Assembly (NCBI RefSeq): GCF_000379605.1 | Contig: NZ_KB902724.1 | Location: 101,867-165,866 of the forward strand | Direction of reading: 5' to 3' | Length of the DNA: 64,000 nt | Origin: Rhizobium giardinii bv. giardinii H152 | GTDB taxonomy: Bacteria; Pseudomonadota; Alphaproteobacteria; Rhizobiales; Rhizobiaceae | Shown here: positions 33,896-44,217 of the stretch, one piece after another | Layout: each line of letters begins with the position of its first letter | Numbering within the stretch: the first letter of the stretch is position 1 | Notes under the pieces: model-generated | Database searches by the model: none | What the model was told of the DNA's origin: nothing | Seen by the model: only the letters and a program-made list of their open reading frames with translations | Made by a program: the position numbers and the translations under genes

Positions 33896-34956
33896 TCCCG
33901 GCGGCGGACATCACATCAGCCATTTCGCAGATTTCCCGTGGCTTTCGCCGGTTGAAGGGTATCGGCGACGCTGCCAATGCCGACACAGGCGAAATTGTCT
34001 TCGACGAGTGGGACTGGGAGGTCGGCGTCGGGCTCTACGGCTATTTTCGCGACGCCGAGGAGCGCGACGATCAGGCCGCTTTCGGCAGGCTGATCCGCTG
34101 GTACGAAAACCAGCTCGCCCGCGGCCTGCCGCGCCGTCAGGTGAACTCCACGTCCCCCATGCTGGTGTTTTCTCTGCTGGCGGAGAAGTTCGAGCGGGAA
34201 GACTGGAAGGTGATCGTCAGGGACTGGGCGCAGTGGATCTTTGACGAGATGCCACGCACCGAGGAGGGTGGCTACCAGCACCTCGTCAAGGAGCGCGACA
34301 ACGAGGGCCAGCTCTGGGACGATACTTTGTTCATGGCGGTGCTGTTCATGACGACGGCGGGCCGGCTCTGTGAGCGGCCCGACTGGATCGAGGATGCCCA
34401 CTACCAGTTCCTCTGCCATATCCGGTTTCTGGGTGATCCGGCGAGCGGTCTCTTTTTCCACGGATGGACCTTTCTCGGCCGGCACAACTATGCGCGCGCG
34501 TTGTGGGCCAGGGGCAATGCCTGGATCACCATCGCTATCCCCGAACTTTTCCGCCTCGCCCCGCCGGAAGGCGCCATCGCCCGCTATTTGAAGGAAGTCT
34601 ACCGGACGCAGGTGGCGACGCTTCAGGACCTCCAGAACGACGAGGGCATGTTCCACACGCTGCTCGACGACACCAGCAGTCCCGTCGAGGCTTCCGCCAC
34701 GGCAGGTATCGGTTACGGTATTCTTGCAGGTATTCGGGAGGGTCTGATCGACGAGAGCTTCAGGGTGCCCGCAGAGCGATCGCTGAACGCCATCCTCTCC
34801 CGAATCGACGAGACCGGCCTTTTGATGGATGTTTCCGACGGGACGCCGATGGGCGAGGACCTCGATTTCTATCGTCGGATCAAAAATCTGCCGACACCTT
34901 ACGGCCAGGCGCTGGGCGGGTTGTTCCTGATGGAATCGAGACGGCACGCGCGCTGA
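33892..34956 (+). CDS. GH105 unsaturated rhamnogalacturonyl hydrolase
   Basis: A 354-residue enzyme of the GH88/GH105 (alpha/alpha)6-barrel type, related to YteR and RhiN. The catalytic aspartate is in GQLWDDTLFMAVLF near residue 145. HGWTF and ARALWARGNAWITIAIPELF are typical substrate-site segments. No signal peptide is present, so it acts in the cytoplasm, removing the unsaturated galacturonyl residue from imported rhamnogalacturonan fragments. This gives the best clue to the cluster's substrate. Confidence 0.85.
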   Translation: MIPAADITSAISQISRGFRRLKGIGDAANADTGEIVFDEWDWEVGVGLYGYFRDAEERDDQAAFGRLIRWYENQLARGLPRRQVNSTSPMLVFSLLAEKFEREDWKVIVRDWAQWIFDEMPRTEEGGYQHLVKERDNEGQLWDDTLFMAVLFMTTAGRLCERPDWIEDAHYQFLCHIRFLGDPASGLFFHGWTFLGRHNYARALWARGNAWITIAIPELFRLAPPEGAIARYLKEVYRTQVATLQDLQNDEGMFHTLLDDTSSPVEASATAGIGYGILAGIREGLIDESFRVPAERSLNAILSRIDETGLLMDVSDGTPMGEDLDFYRRIKNLPTPYGQALGGLFLMESRRHAR

Positions 34957-35019
34957 CGCAGAGGACGCGCCTTCGCCCGCAAGCGGCGCGTCCGGCAGGG
35001 AACTTGGGAGGAAGAGCAA

Positions 35020-36122
<1,103 letters not shown>

Positions 36123-36126
<4 letters not shown>

Positions 36127-37142
36127 GCGCGCCCGCCAGTATAGCGCCTCGCGCCGTTGCGCGCAGCGAACGTGTTGGCGAAGGTCTTGATGCGGTGATG
36201 CGGGTCGTTGAGACGCCGATGGCCGCGCTGCAGCGCCTCATCGGCGTCGCGCGCATGCCGTATGTCTTCATCCTGCCGAACATGGTGCTCTTTACGATCT
36301 TCGTCTTCGTGCCGGTCGGCCTTGCCATCGCCTATGCCTTTACCGGCGGGACCGATCTCTTGATCTGGGATCGGCCCTATGTCGGGCTTGAGAATTTCAA
36401 GGCGCTGCTCGATTGCGGCAACTATCTGGAGCCGGCCACCTGCCGCTACAACCTCTTCTGGACCGCCGTTCACAATACCTGGTGGTATACCCTGCTCAAT
36501 ACGCTCGGCACGTTGTTCTTTGCCCTGATGACGGCGCTTGTGCTCAATCGGTTGACGTGGGGACGTGGTTTTTTCCGTGCAGTCTTCTTCTATCCTGTGC
36601 TTCTGTCCCCCGTCGTCGTCGGTCTGGTCTGGCAATGGTTCCTGGCGCGCGAGGGCCTGCTTAACGGCTTTTTGACCGAGTGGCTCGATACGCGGATCAT
36701 CTTCCTGCTTGAAGTCGGCTGGTCACGTGCGTGGGTCGTCTATGTCTCCATCTGGTTCCACATGGGCTTCTACATGCTGATCATCCTTGCCGGTCTGCAG
36801 GCGATCCCACGTGATATCTATGAAGCTGCGCAGATCGATGGAACTTCGCAGTGGCGGCAATTCTGGCGCCTCACCTTGCCGCTGTTGATGCCCAACCTCC
36901 TCGTCGTCACGGTGTTGCTTCTCATCCGCTCCGTACAGGTTTTCGATGAAGCCTGGGTGCTGACCAACGGCGGCGGACCCGGCACGGCGAACACCTTCAT
37001 CGTCCAGTTCATCTATCAGACGGCCTTTTCGCCGGAACTGCGCCTCTATGGCCTGGCCTCGGCTGCTTCCGTCCTGATGGGCATCGGGCTGCTTGTCCTC
37101 ACTCTGTCGCAGCTCTGGCTCGCCAAGAAAGCGGAGGTCTGA
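36123..37142 (+). CDS. Sugar ABC transporter permease, MalF type
   Basis: A 339-residue permease with an N-terminal cytoplasmic extension of about 45 residues before the first helix (MPYVFILPNMVLFTIFVFVPV). The EAA loop EAAQIDGTSQWRQFWRLTLP is near residue 237. The extracytoplasmic loop contains CGNYLEPATC, a possible disulfide. It belongs to the pectin-oligosaccharide importer. Confidence 0.88.
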
Positions 37143-37143
37143 C

Positions 37144-38187
37144 ATGATTGCCTTTCTCACCCGCACCCGGCAAAAGGGCCGGATGGATCTGACCGATTGG
37201 CTCGCCTGGGGCTGGGCCATTCTCGGCACGCTTGTCGTTGCCATTCCGGTCGGGTGGGCCGTCATTTCCTCCCTGAAAACGGAGGCCGAGATCAATTCCT
37301 TTCCGCCGGCGCTCGTTCCGCGCGCAGCGCAGACGATCACCATCGAGGGCCAGTCAAAGCCCTTGTCGGTCTGGATACGAAAGGCGCCCGACGGCAGTGA
37401 GCAGACGGTGGCGCTGGTCCGCCGCATCGGTCTGGCCGCGACCGTGCTGGATCCGGCCAAGCCGCAGGAAACCTTCCGCGTTCCGGTCTCGGAGCTCAGC
37501 CAGCTCAAGGAGTTCCATCTGCAATGGTCGAACTATACCGAGCCGCTGAAGCAGTTCAATTTCCTCCGCTACCTCTGGAACACGGTGTTCGTCACGGTGG
37601 TTGCCACGGCTTTGACGCTGTTCTTGAATTCGCTGACCGCCTTTGCGTTGTCGAAATACCGCTTCGCCGGCCGCAACGCCGTGTTCGCGCTCATTCTGTC
37701 GACCATGATGATCCCGCTTTCGGTGATCATGGTGCCCGCGTTCATGGTGATCGTCGGGCTCAATCTCGCGGACAATCTGTGGGGTGTGATCCTGTCGACC
37801 GTTTCGACGCCGACCGGCGTCTTCCTGCTGCGTCAATATATGTTGACCATCCCCGACGATCTGATCGAGGCTGCTCGGGTGGATGCAGCCTCCGAATTCC
37901 GCATTTACTGGCGCATCGTGCTGCCACTCTGCGCCCCGGCGCTGGCGGTTCTTGCCATCTTCTCGGTGATCTGGCGTTGGAACGATTTCCTCTGGCCACT
38001 GATCGTTCTATCCAGCCCCGACAACTACACGCTGCAGATCGGGCTTAACTCCCTGCAGGGCCAGTTCAACGTGCAATGGCACTACATTCTGGCAATGACG
38101 GTCGTTACCTTGCTGCCGGTAACCGTGGTATTCCTCTTCCTGCAGAAATATATCACCGAAGGTGTGGCCAGCAGTGGAGTGAAATGA
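37144..38187 (+). CDS. Sugar ABC transporter permease, MalG type, with a large periplasmic insert
   Basis: A 347-residue permease starting 1 bp after the previous stop. After the first helix (IPVGWAVISSLKTEAEI) there is a loop of about 85 residues (TITIEGQSKPLSVWIRKAPD through FRVPVSELSQLKEF), longer than in ordinary MalG proteins; it may contact the binding protein. The EAA loop EAARVDAASEFRIYWRIVLP is near residue 240. The LacI regulator follows after 4 bp. Confidence 0.88.
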   Translation: MIAFLTRTRQKGRMDLTDWLAWGWAILGTLVVAIPVGWAVISSLKTEAEINSFPPALVPRAAQTITIEGQSKPLSVWIRKAPDGSEQTVALVRRIGLAATVLDPAKPQETFRVPVSELSQLKEFHLQWSNYTEPLKQFNFLRYLWNTVFVTVVATALTLFLNSLTAFALSKYRFAGRNAVFALILSTMMIPLSVIMVPAFMVIVGLNLADNLWGVILSTVSTPTGVFLLRQYMLTIPDDLIEAARVDAASEFRIYWRIVLPLCAPALAVLAIFSVIWRWNDFLWPLIVLSSPDNYTLQIGLNSLQGQFNVQWHYILAMTVVTLLPVTVVFLFLQKYITEGVASSGVK

Positions 38188-38191
38188 CCTC

Positions 38192-39226
38192 GTGAGCATC
38201 AAGAAGATAGCGGAACAGAGCGGCGTCTCCGTCAGCACGGTCAGCCATGTGCTGAACGGCACCGCGAAGATTTCCGAAGGCGTGCGCGAGCGCGTGATGA
38301 CAATTGCGCGCGAAAGCGGGTATCTCGATTCGCGCATCCGCCGGGCCATGCAGCCGACGCTGAAATCCGTCATGCTCGTGGCTTCGGCCGACATGCTGCC
38401 GCAGAACGACACGAACTATGTTTCGTGGACTATCCTGGAAAGCCTCAGAAAGGAATGTGCGGCGCGCGGCGTCCAGATCAAGCCGTTGGTGACGGAGGGA
38501 AAGCGGCTTAGTCCTGGACCGGTATTGAGCCGGATCCGGGAGATGCAGTCGGACGGAATTATCGTCTATTTCGACGAAAATCCGGAGTTGCTCGAAGCCG
38601 TTTCCCGGCTCGATCGACCGGCATTGCTTTTGGCCGGACAGGACCCGACGATGCGGGTGGGATCCGTCGGCATCGGTAATCGCTATGGTGCGCGCCTGGG
38701 GGTGCAGCATCTGCTCGATCTCGGACACCGCAATATCGCGCTGGTCGGCTGGCCGGGGCGATATACCATCCGCCAGCGCCAGGACGGTTACAGCGAGGCG
38801 ATCCGCGACCATGAGGCGATCGGCGCGCGCGGATCCATCATCATGATCGACAGTTTCGAACCGGAGGAGGCGGCCCACAGCATGCGGCGCTGGCTGGAGC
38901 AGAATGGCGGCCTTGGCGATCTCACCGCCATGTTCTGCCTTGCCGACAACATCGCCATTGGTGTAATCCAGGCCCTGAAAGAGAAGGGTTACCGGGTTCC
39001 GCAGGATGTCTCGGTGCTTGGTTTCGACGATATTCTTCGCGGCCAGATGATGGACCCACCGCTTTCCACGGTTCATGCTCCACTCGCACAAATCGGCCGC
39101 ATGGCGCTCGATGAAATGGAATACTGCCTGCGGACCCTCGGCGAGCAACTGCCGGCACGCCGCGTAGAACTTGGCTGCACCATCGTCGAGCGGGGATCAT
39201 GCGCACCGATCGCCACAGTTCGGTAA
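38192..39226 (+). CDS. LacI-family regulator of the pectin-oligosaccharide cluster
   Basis: A 344-residue repressor starting with GTG at 38192. The helix-turn-helix SIKKIAEQSGVSVSTVSHVL is at the very N-terminus, followed by the hinge region and an effector domain with GSVGIGNRYGARLGVQHLLD and VPQDVSVLGFDDI. It is last in the operon it probably controls, so it would be autoregulated. Candidate sites are the ATGAAA-N4-TTTCAT dyads at 31189 and 31307; this match is inference. Confidence 0.85.
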   Translation: MSIKKIAEQSGVSVSTVSHVLNGTAKISEGVRERVMTIARESGYLDSRIRRAMQPTLKSVMLVASADMLPQNDTNYVSWTILESLRKECAARGVQIKPLVTEGKRLSPGPVLSRIREMQSDGIIVYFDENPELLEAVSRLDRPALLLAGQDPTMRVGSVGIGNRYGARLGVQHLLDLGHRNIALVGWPGRYTIRQRQDGYSEAIRDHEAIGARGSIIMIDSFEPEEAAHSMRRWLEQNGGLGDLTAMFCLADNIAIGVIQALKEKGYRVPQDVSVLGFDDILRGQMMDPPLSTVHAPLAQIGRMALDEMEYCLRTLGEQLPARRVELGCTIVERGSCAPIATVR

Positions 39227-39315
39227 GCCAGCGACAGTGCCGACGACTTTGACGCCCTGAGGTCTGTTCGGCTGCGGGCAGGCCGAGCTCTACCGGTTGA
39301 TGACGCCAGAAGCGT

Positions 39316-39955
39316 TCAGCGCGGCGTGCGTGCAGCCCAAAGAGCCCCACGTTCGAAAATCCTCCGCATCTGCGGCACTTCGAATTCTCCGGCCGTGTGT
39401 CCGAGCGCGCTGTAAAAGACCCGGCCCGCGCCATACCGGCGCTTCCAGACGACCGGCATGACGACGCCTTTGATGAAGTCGAGATGCTCGCCGGTAAAGG
39501 TCGTCGTTGCCAACACTTCGTTTTCGGGATCGACATGCATGTAATATTGCTCGGACCGGTAGAGGAAGCTGCCGATACCTTCGACGATGGGATCCAGCGG
39601 CTTGGCGATGTCGATCCGGTAGTCGATGATATTGCCAGGGTGCGCGACCCATTGTCCGCCCGTCATGAACTGGTAATCCGGTTCATTTCGGAAACTGTCG
39701 CACATGGTGCCATGAAAGCCAGCGAACCCTGTGCCGTTTCGGGTTATCGAGCTCCGGCTTTTCGATCGTCGACATCGTCACAACCGGTACGATGAGGTTG
39801 AAGTCGCCGATGGCGAGATTGGCGAGCGCCGAGGTGCCTTGTTCGATCTGAACGTCGAAACCGTTGTCCGACAGGATGTCCCTGACGACATTCGCGCTTC
39901 GCTCTGGAGTGTGGCCTTGCCAGCCGCCCCAGAAGATCAGGGCCTTCTTGTTCAT
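39316..39955 (-). pseudogene. Broken ThuA-like gene
   Basis: The start at 39955 has AGGAG upstream and gives MNKKALIFWGGWQGHTPERS, the N-terminus of a ThuA-domain protein (class I glutamine-amidotransferase-like fold). Near 39735 the frame breaks: the continuation [20 protein letters not shown] lies in a different frame with a short piece missing, then runs normally to ARTPR and a stop at 39316. Combined length would be about 215 residues. ThuA-type proteins go with sugar oxidation to keto-sugars. Loss of frame in the middle implies no function. Confidence 0.72.
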
Positions 39956-40018
39956 GATGCACTCCTATTCAAGAATGCCAACGGCAGGTTCGTGCGCATG
40001 GGCTCAGGGCGCGCGCAG

Positions 40019-40578
40019 CTACATGTCAGCGCTCGCGGAATCCAGGATCGATTCCATGATCGCAACGACGTGCAGCTTGTCGTCCTGATCGGCGCGATGT
40101 GCCTGTTCGAAACAATGGCTTCCGCCAAGTCGGCCAGGCCGAGAATGCGGTAATTGACGTCGCCATAGGGATGGATCTGCTGTGCGACAGACCGGTCTTC
40201 CTTGCGATGGGCCGTCTTCACTTCGTCTGCGAACTTGTTGGGGGCGGGCAAGATCATCGAGCCGATGGTGCAACAGAGCTCGACGTGATTGTGATCATGT
40301 TTCCCGATGTCAAAGCTGGTCGTGAGCGGTTTGGCCGCCCCGCTTGCGAACTCCAGCACCGCGGAGACGTGTGTCGCCACCTCAACCTCGATCCTCTGAT
40401 CCTCCCTTGGGCCGGAGCCGATCGTGCGGGAAACACATGGAGATTTCGTTTGCCCGGCAACGGATTTCACCGGTGCGAGAAGGTTGACGAGCCACCCCTT
40501 GTGGTAGACGTCGGGATTGGGATGAGAGCGCGTGGCCTTCGAGACATTGCCGCAGCCGATGATGCCAATTTTCCGCAC
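40019..40578 (-). pseudogene. Broken Gfo/Idh/MocA-like oxidoreductase gene
   Basis: The N-terminus RKIGIIGCGNVSKA is the Rossmann loop of this NAD(P)-dependent sugar-dehydrogenase family. The sequence then jumps to a mid-protein region (HPNPDVYHKGWLVNLLAPVK), with at least 120 residues missing. ATHVSAVLEFASGAAKPLTT and YRILGLADLAEAI are C-terminal-domain pieces. The end shifts frame: DDKLHVVAIMESILDSASAD lies in another frame and stops at 40019. A GTG at 40578 would be the start. It is paired with the broken ThuA-like gene, as such genes often are. Confidence 0.68.
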
Positions 40579-40750
40579 TGCTTTTTTCCTCGTCTGGATC
40601 AAATCGAAACACCATGGATGCCGGTCTCCAGCCCTGCATGTTCTTCGGCGCAAGTTGGATAGCAGAGGCGCCGAGAGTGTGGAGTTCGACAGCATAGCGG
40701 CGCGATCGCCCGTTCTGCGACGCTAAAACTGCGTCTGCATGGCAATTGTA

Positions 40751-41659
40751 TCAACGACGTGTCAGCCATCGAACACTACCGACAACAGCCATCGCGAGAA
40801 GGGGCCAGACCGCCCAGAATGTTCCCTGCCACGACAAGACATTGATCGCGATAATGCCGAGCACAACAACAGAAAAGCCGGCAAGGCGCTTGTCGATGCG
40901 GTTCTGGGCCCGGACCCAGATCATCGCTGCCAGGAAGGCAAAGGCAAGAAGCGGCCAGGGAGCCCAGAAGACGCCGTCCCAGGTCAGCAAGTTGATGGCA
41001 ACCACAGCCACCGCGGCCACGGCGAGTAGAGCAGGTATCCTGCGTGCTCTCACGCCGGGTGGCTGTCGGGGTTTCGTCTGGGCGGCCGCCGGATGCTGTA
41101 TTATTGCTGCAGCGGTGGGCGATGCCGCAGCTGTATCATCGCCGATGCGCACGGCATAACTCGGCACAGCATCTTCGATATTTTTCACCGCTAATGGCCC
41201 AAGGAACTCGAACCCGACAGCCACCTTGTTGCGGACCTGGTCGTAGACGGTATTCGAGATTACAATCCCGCCGGCCGCGGCCGACGCCTGTAGTCGCGCG
41301 GCGACGTTGACTCCATCCCCATAGATATCATCTCCGTCGACAATCACATCTCCAAGGTTGATGCCGATCCGAAACAACATGCGCCCGTCCGCCGGTCGCG
41401 CAGCGTTCATGCCGGCCAGCTCGTTTTGAACGTCCACGGCCGCTCGCACTGCCTCGACGACGCTCGGAAACTCGGCGATCAACCCGTCACCCCAGGTATT
41501 GATAACCCGTCCGCCGTGAGAGCCGATCAGACGCGACATCGCGTCGCGATACCGCTTCAACATCGCCAATGTGCCTTCCTCGTCCGCGCCCATCAAGCGC
41601 GAATAATCCTGCACGTCAGCAGAAAAGATGGTCGTCAGCTTACGTCGCGTTTCGCTCAT
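40751..41659 (-). CDS. Class III adenylate/guanylate cyclase with C-terminal membrane hairpins
   Basis: A 302-residue protein from the ATG at 41659. The N-terminal 170 residues are the cyclase domain: TTIFSADVQDYSRLMGADEE with the first metal aspartate, NTWGDGLIAEFPS, and RIGINLGDVIVDGDDIYGDG with the second. About 40 linker residues follow. Then two near-repeated hairpins (AINLLTWDGVFWAPWPLLAF and AINVLSWQGTFWAVWPLLAM) anchor the protein in the membrane. It would make cAMP or cGMP in response to an unknown cue. Rhizobia carry many such cyclases. Confidence 0.82.
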   Translation of the reverse strand: MSETRRKLTTIFSADVQDYSRLMGADEEGTLAMLKRYRDAMSRLIGSHGGRVINTWGDGLIAEFPSVVEAVRAAVDVQNELAGMNAARPADGRMLFRIGINLGDVIVDGDDIYGDGVNVAARLQASAAAGGIVISNTVYDQVRNKVAVGFEFLGPLAVKNIEDAVPSYAVRIGDDTAAASPTAAAIIQHPAAAQTKPRQPPGVRARRIPALLAVAAVAVVAINLLTWDGVFWAPWPLLAFAFLAAMIWVRAQNRIDKRLAGFSVVVLGIIAINVLSWQGTFWAVWPLLAMAVVGSVRWLTRR

Positions 41660-41840
41660 GGTTCTCGCAGCGCTCCCTGCTCCGATCAGTGAACCTAACC
41701 CCATCTCATTCCAATGCATATTCGAGATTGCACCGTATGTGAAATGGATGAACGCTGAATACCAGGTGCCATAGCGGTGCAAGCGGACGATCAGTTGCGC
41801 GTCAGAGGCAGCTTACCAAGCCGGCTAGTGTCCCGTCTTT

Positions 41841-42182
41841 TTAGCGGTGTTGGGACGTCTCGCGGATGCTCCCTCCCTCAACGGGACGGTTTCCCGTTTC
41901 CTCGAGCCAGCGGACAATCGCATCGAAGCCATGCCGCGCGACCTGTTTTGCGAAGCGCAGGCTTTCGCCGTTGAGATCGCAGGCCATCGCAATTTGCTTC
42001 CAGTCGAGCTTGCCGGCGTTCTGCGGCGGCTTTTCTCGGCGCGTGACGAAGCCAAGCATGTAGCTTCGGAGATTTTCGTGGTCGTGGCTCGACAGCGTGC
42101 AGGCGAGACGCAGATCGCAAAAGGACGAAATTTTCTGACGAAATACGGAAGGCGAGGCGGGGAGGCGGGGCATGTCATTCAC
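41841..42182 (-). CDS. Probable N-terminal fragment of a tyrosine integrase
   Basis: A 113-residue frame. The segment NAGKLDWKQIAMACDLNGES followed by RFAKQVARHGFDAIVRWLEE looks like a helix-turn-helix-type N-terminal region. It resembles, from memory, the N-terminus of tyrosine-type integrases common in rhizobial plasmids. The frame ends long before any catalytic R-H-R-Y residues, so if the match is right this is a remnant. It may alternatively be a small DNA-binding protein in its own right. Confidence 0.45.
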   Translation of the reverse strand: MNDMPRLPASPSVFRQKISSFCDLRLACTLSSHDHENLRSYMLGFVTRREKPPQNAGKLDWKQIAMACDLNGESLRFAKQVARHGFDAIVRWLEETGNRPVEGGSIRETSQHR

Positions 42183-42883
42183 ATTCGACTAGCGCGCTGA
42201 GCGCAAGATACCAGGGCACGGCCAGCTAATGGAATTCCCTTAATGAAAGGTTGCCTTCGGTGTAAACGCGTTGATTTCTTTTCACCGGTCCGATCTCAAA
42301 CCTTTCATCGGGAGTTTCAGGATTTGATCACAGGCCACACGTCCTTGTACGCCTGTCAGGGCCTTCGAGTTGAGGCACGAGAAAAACAGGATGTGTTGTC
42401 ATTCTCACGTCTTTTGCAGCGTGGGTTATGTGTATGCAGAAATCATGTAAAAAATTGGGGGTTGGGAATGGGTCAATAACGCTTCGGGTCACCGAAAATA
42501 CATGAGTAGATTAAAGTAAGTTATTGAATAGGCAGGCGAAGATTCCAATAATGTCTTGTCGAAGCTGCGGGACTTCCAGTTGTAAGTCCGCGGAATAGCC
42601 GATAGGCCCGAAGAGAACCGGGGCGACGAAAGAACGGCATTGAGTTCGTCTGCCTCGTCGTCGGGAGTGTTGTGCAGCAGCGACCTGATAATCTTGCGCG
42701 ATCTGCTACTGAAGTTAATGATGTTGGGTGCAAGCTGTTAGCGCTAAACCATTGATTTTTGCGGAATACACAGGCCCGCCTACGCAAGCGGAAGAAGCAA
42801 TGTTCGGATGTATGTCTTCACTCGCAGTCCACCGCCCGCCGCGCGAGTGCGGCGGGCCTTTGCAGTCATGTCCCGGTTCGGGC
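42183..42883. other. Intergenic region with no supported gene
   Basis: About 700 bp. Short frames at 42243-42479 and 42521-42787 have no ribosome sites and no recognisable sequence. AT content is higher between 42440 and 42540. Next to an integrase-like fragment, this may be scar sequence from past recombination. Confidence 0.4.
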
Positions 42884-43243
42884 TCAGGCGTGAGCGTGGG
42901 GATGATGATGATCCCAGACTGCCCAGAGCGATACGACGGCAACGAGCAACCCAAGCACCACATTCGTCCACATCACGTTCATGTTGGCCGCAAAACCGAG
43001 TAGCCAAGGGGACGCGGCCAGCCAGAGACCGAGTACCAGATTGACCCATTCTTCCCATTCGGCGAATGCCGAAATGGCCGCGACCGCCAGCCCGCCGAGC
43101 AGGAGCCCGACGATCCATGCGTTCCAGCTTGGCGTGGCTTCGGCCGCAAAGCCAATGACCCAAGGCGAGATGAAGACGCATGCCGCCAAGACCAGATTGA
43201 CCCAGTCCTGCACTTTCCTTCCTTCCATCAATGCGTTTGCCAT
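42884..43243 (-). CDS. SPW-repeat membrane protein
   Basis: A 119-residue protein starting at 43243 after GGGAGG. Two repeats each carry a helix with the SPW motif: DWVNLVLAACVFISPWVIGF and EWVNLVLGLWLAASPWLLGF. Four hydrophobic helices are predicted, and the C-terminus is a histidine-rich tail (DHHHPHAHA). The SPW family is of unknown function and is found in the inner membrane of many alphaproteobacteria. It is monocistronic here. Confidence 0.8.
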   Translation of the reverse strand: MANALMEGRKVQDWVNLVLAACVFISPWVIGFAAEATPSWNAWIVGLLLGGLAVAAISAFAEWEEWVNLVLGLWLAASPWLLGFAANMNVMWTNVVLGLLVAVVSLWAVWDHHHPHAHA

Positions 43244-43665
43244 GTCAGACCTCCCAGCCTGAAGTTTAGATAAAGTATTATATCGCGTGAACGGCACGCT
43301 TAACAATAAAAATATTTTCCAGGGGGAGGGGCCTCAAGAGATGATGCGATCGGATCCTCGCGATCGCGCAGACACGAGTTGTCTTGAGCAACTCTTTCGA
43401 ACGACAATTTTTAACACGGCAAAGATTTACGCTGGATCCGGCCTATGAAGCGTTCATCGCTGGCGAAAAGGTTGTTCCATGACATTTGCTCGGCAGTCGT
43501 TCATCTGTAGGAGCAAAAGTTTGACTGTCTCACATCACGGCTTTCCGACTTGGGTATGAGGCTGTCGCCTATCTCCTCGTCCCATTACCGGCACTATAGG
43601 AAAATGGCGCGGCGCTGGCAGCCGCATTGTTCGGCGTCTTTGCAGAGCATCAAGGGCGTTACTCG
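43244..43665. other. Intergenic region with no supported gene
   Basis: About 420 bp holding the SPW gene promoter (AT-rich around 43266-43320) and the 3' side of mur. I see no gene, hairpin or repeat that stands out. Confidence 0.4.
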
Positions 43666-44094
43666 TCAGTGCTTGCGCTTGCGGCAATAGAGTTCCAGCC
43701 GGTGACGCACGAGGTCGTAGCCGAGTTCTGCCGCGATCTCAGCCTGCAACTGTTCGATCTTGTCGGAGCGGAATTCAATGACAGCACCGGTATCGATATC
43801 GATCAGATGATCGTGGTGTGGGGCGTCGGCGGTTTCGAAGCGAGCCGTGGCGCTTTCGAATGCATGGCGTTGCACGACGCCTTGCTGTTCAAGCGCAGAC
43901 AGCGTCCTGTAGACGGTCGAAAGCGAGACGGTTGCATCGATTTCTTTTGCCCGACGGTGCAGTTCGCTGGCATCCGGGTGGTCTTCGGCAACGGCGAGAA
44001 TCTTCAGAATTGCGGCCCGCTGACGCGTTACGCGTACGCCGCCGTCGCGCAGGACACCCTCAAGTTCCTCGACCCGATTCTTGTTCTGTTTCAT
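43666..44094 (-). CDS. mur: Fur-family metalloregulator, probably Mur
   Basis: A 142-residue protein from the ATG at 44094. The winged helix is VRVTRQRAAILKILAVAEDH with SLSTVYRTLSALEQQGVV. The metal-binding motif HHDHLIDIDTGAVIEF follows. The C-terminus ends RLELYCRKRKH without the CxxC pairs of zinc-structured Fur or Zur. Short Fur proteins of this kind in rhizobia respond to manganese (Mur). It is divergent from sitABCD, the classic Mur target, across a dyad at 44139-44159. Confidence 0.8.
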   Translation of the reverse strand: MKQNKNRVEELEGVLRDGGVRVTRQRAAILKILAVAEDHPDASELHRRAKEIDATVSLSTVYRTLSALEQQGVVQRHAFESATARFETADAPHHDHLIDIDTGAVIEFRSDKIEQLQAEIAAELGYDLVRHRLELYCRKRKH

Positions 44095-44138
44095 GGTCTC
44101 AACACTAGCCAAGGGTAGCGGGTTTGAAAATAGCTAGT

Positions 44139-44159
44139 TGCAAATGGTTCGCATTTGCA
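44139..44159. promoter_or_regulatory. Candidate Mur box upstream of sitA
   Basis: TGCAAATG (44139-44146) is mirrored by CATTTGCA (44152-44159) around GTTCG. It lies between mur and sitA and is followed by a TTGACT -35-like hexamer overlapping its right edge. Fur-family boxes in rhizobia are similar AT-containing TGCAA dyads. Confidence 0.7.
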
Positions 44160-44217
44160 TTGACTTATGCAGGCCATCCGCCTAGTTCTTGTCACAGACA
44201 ACATCAGGGAGTATGGA

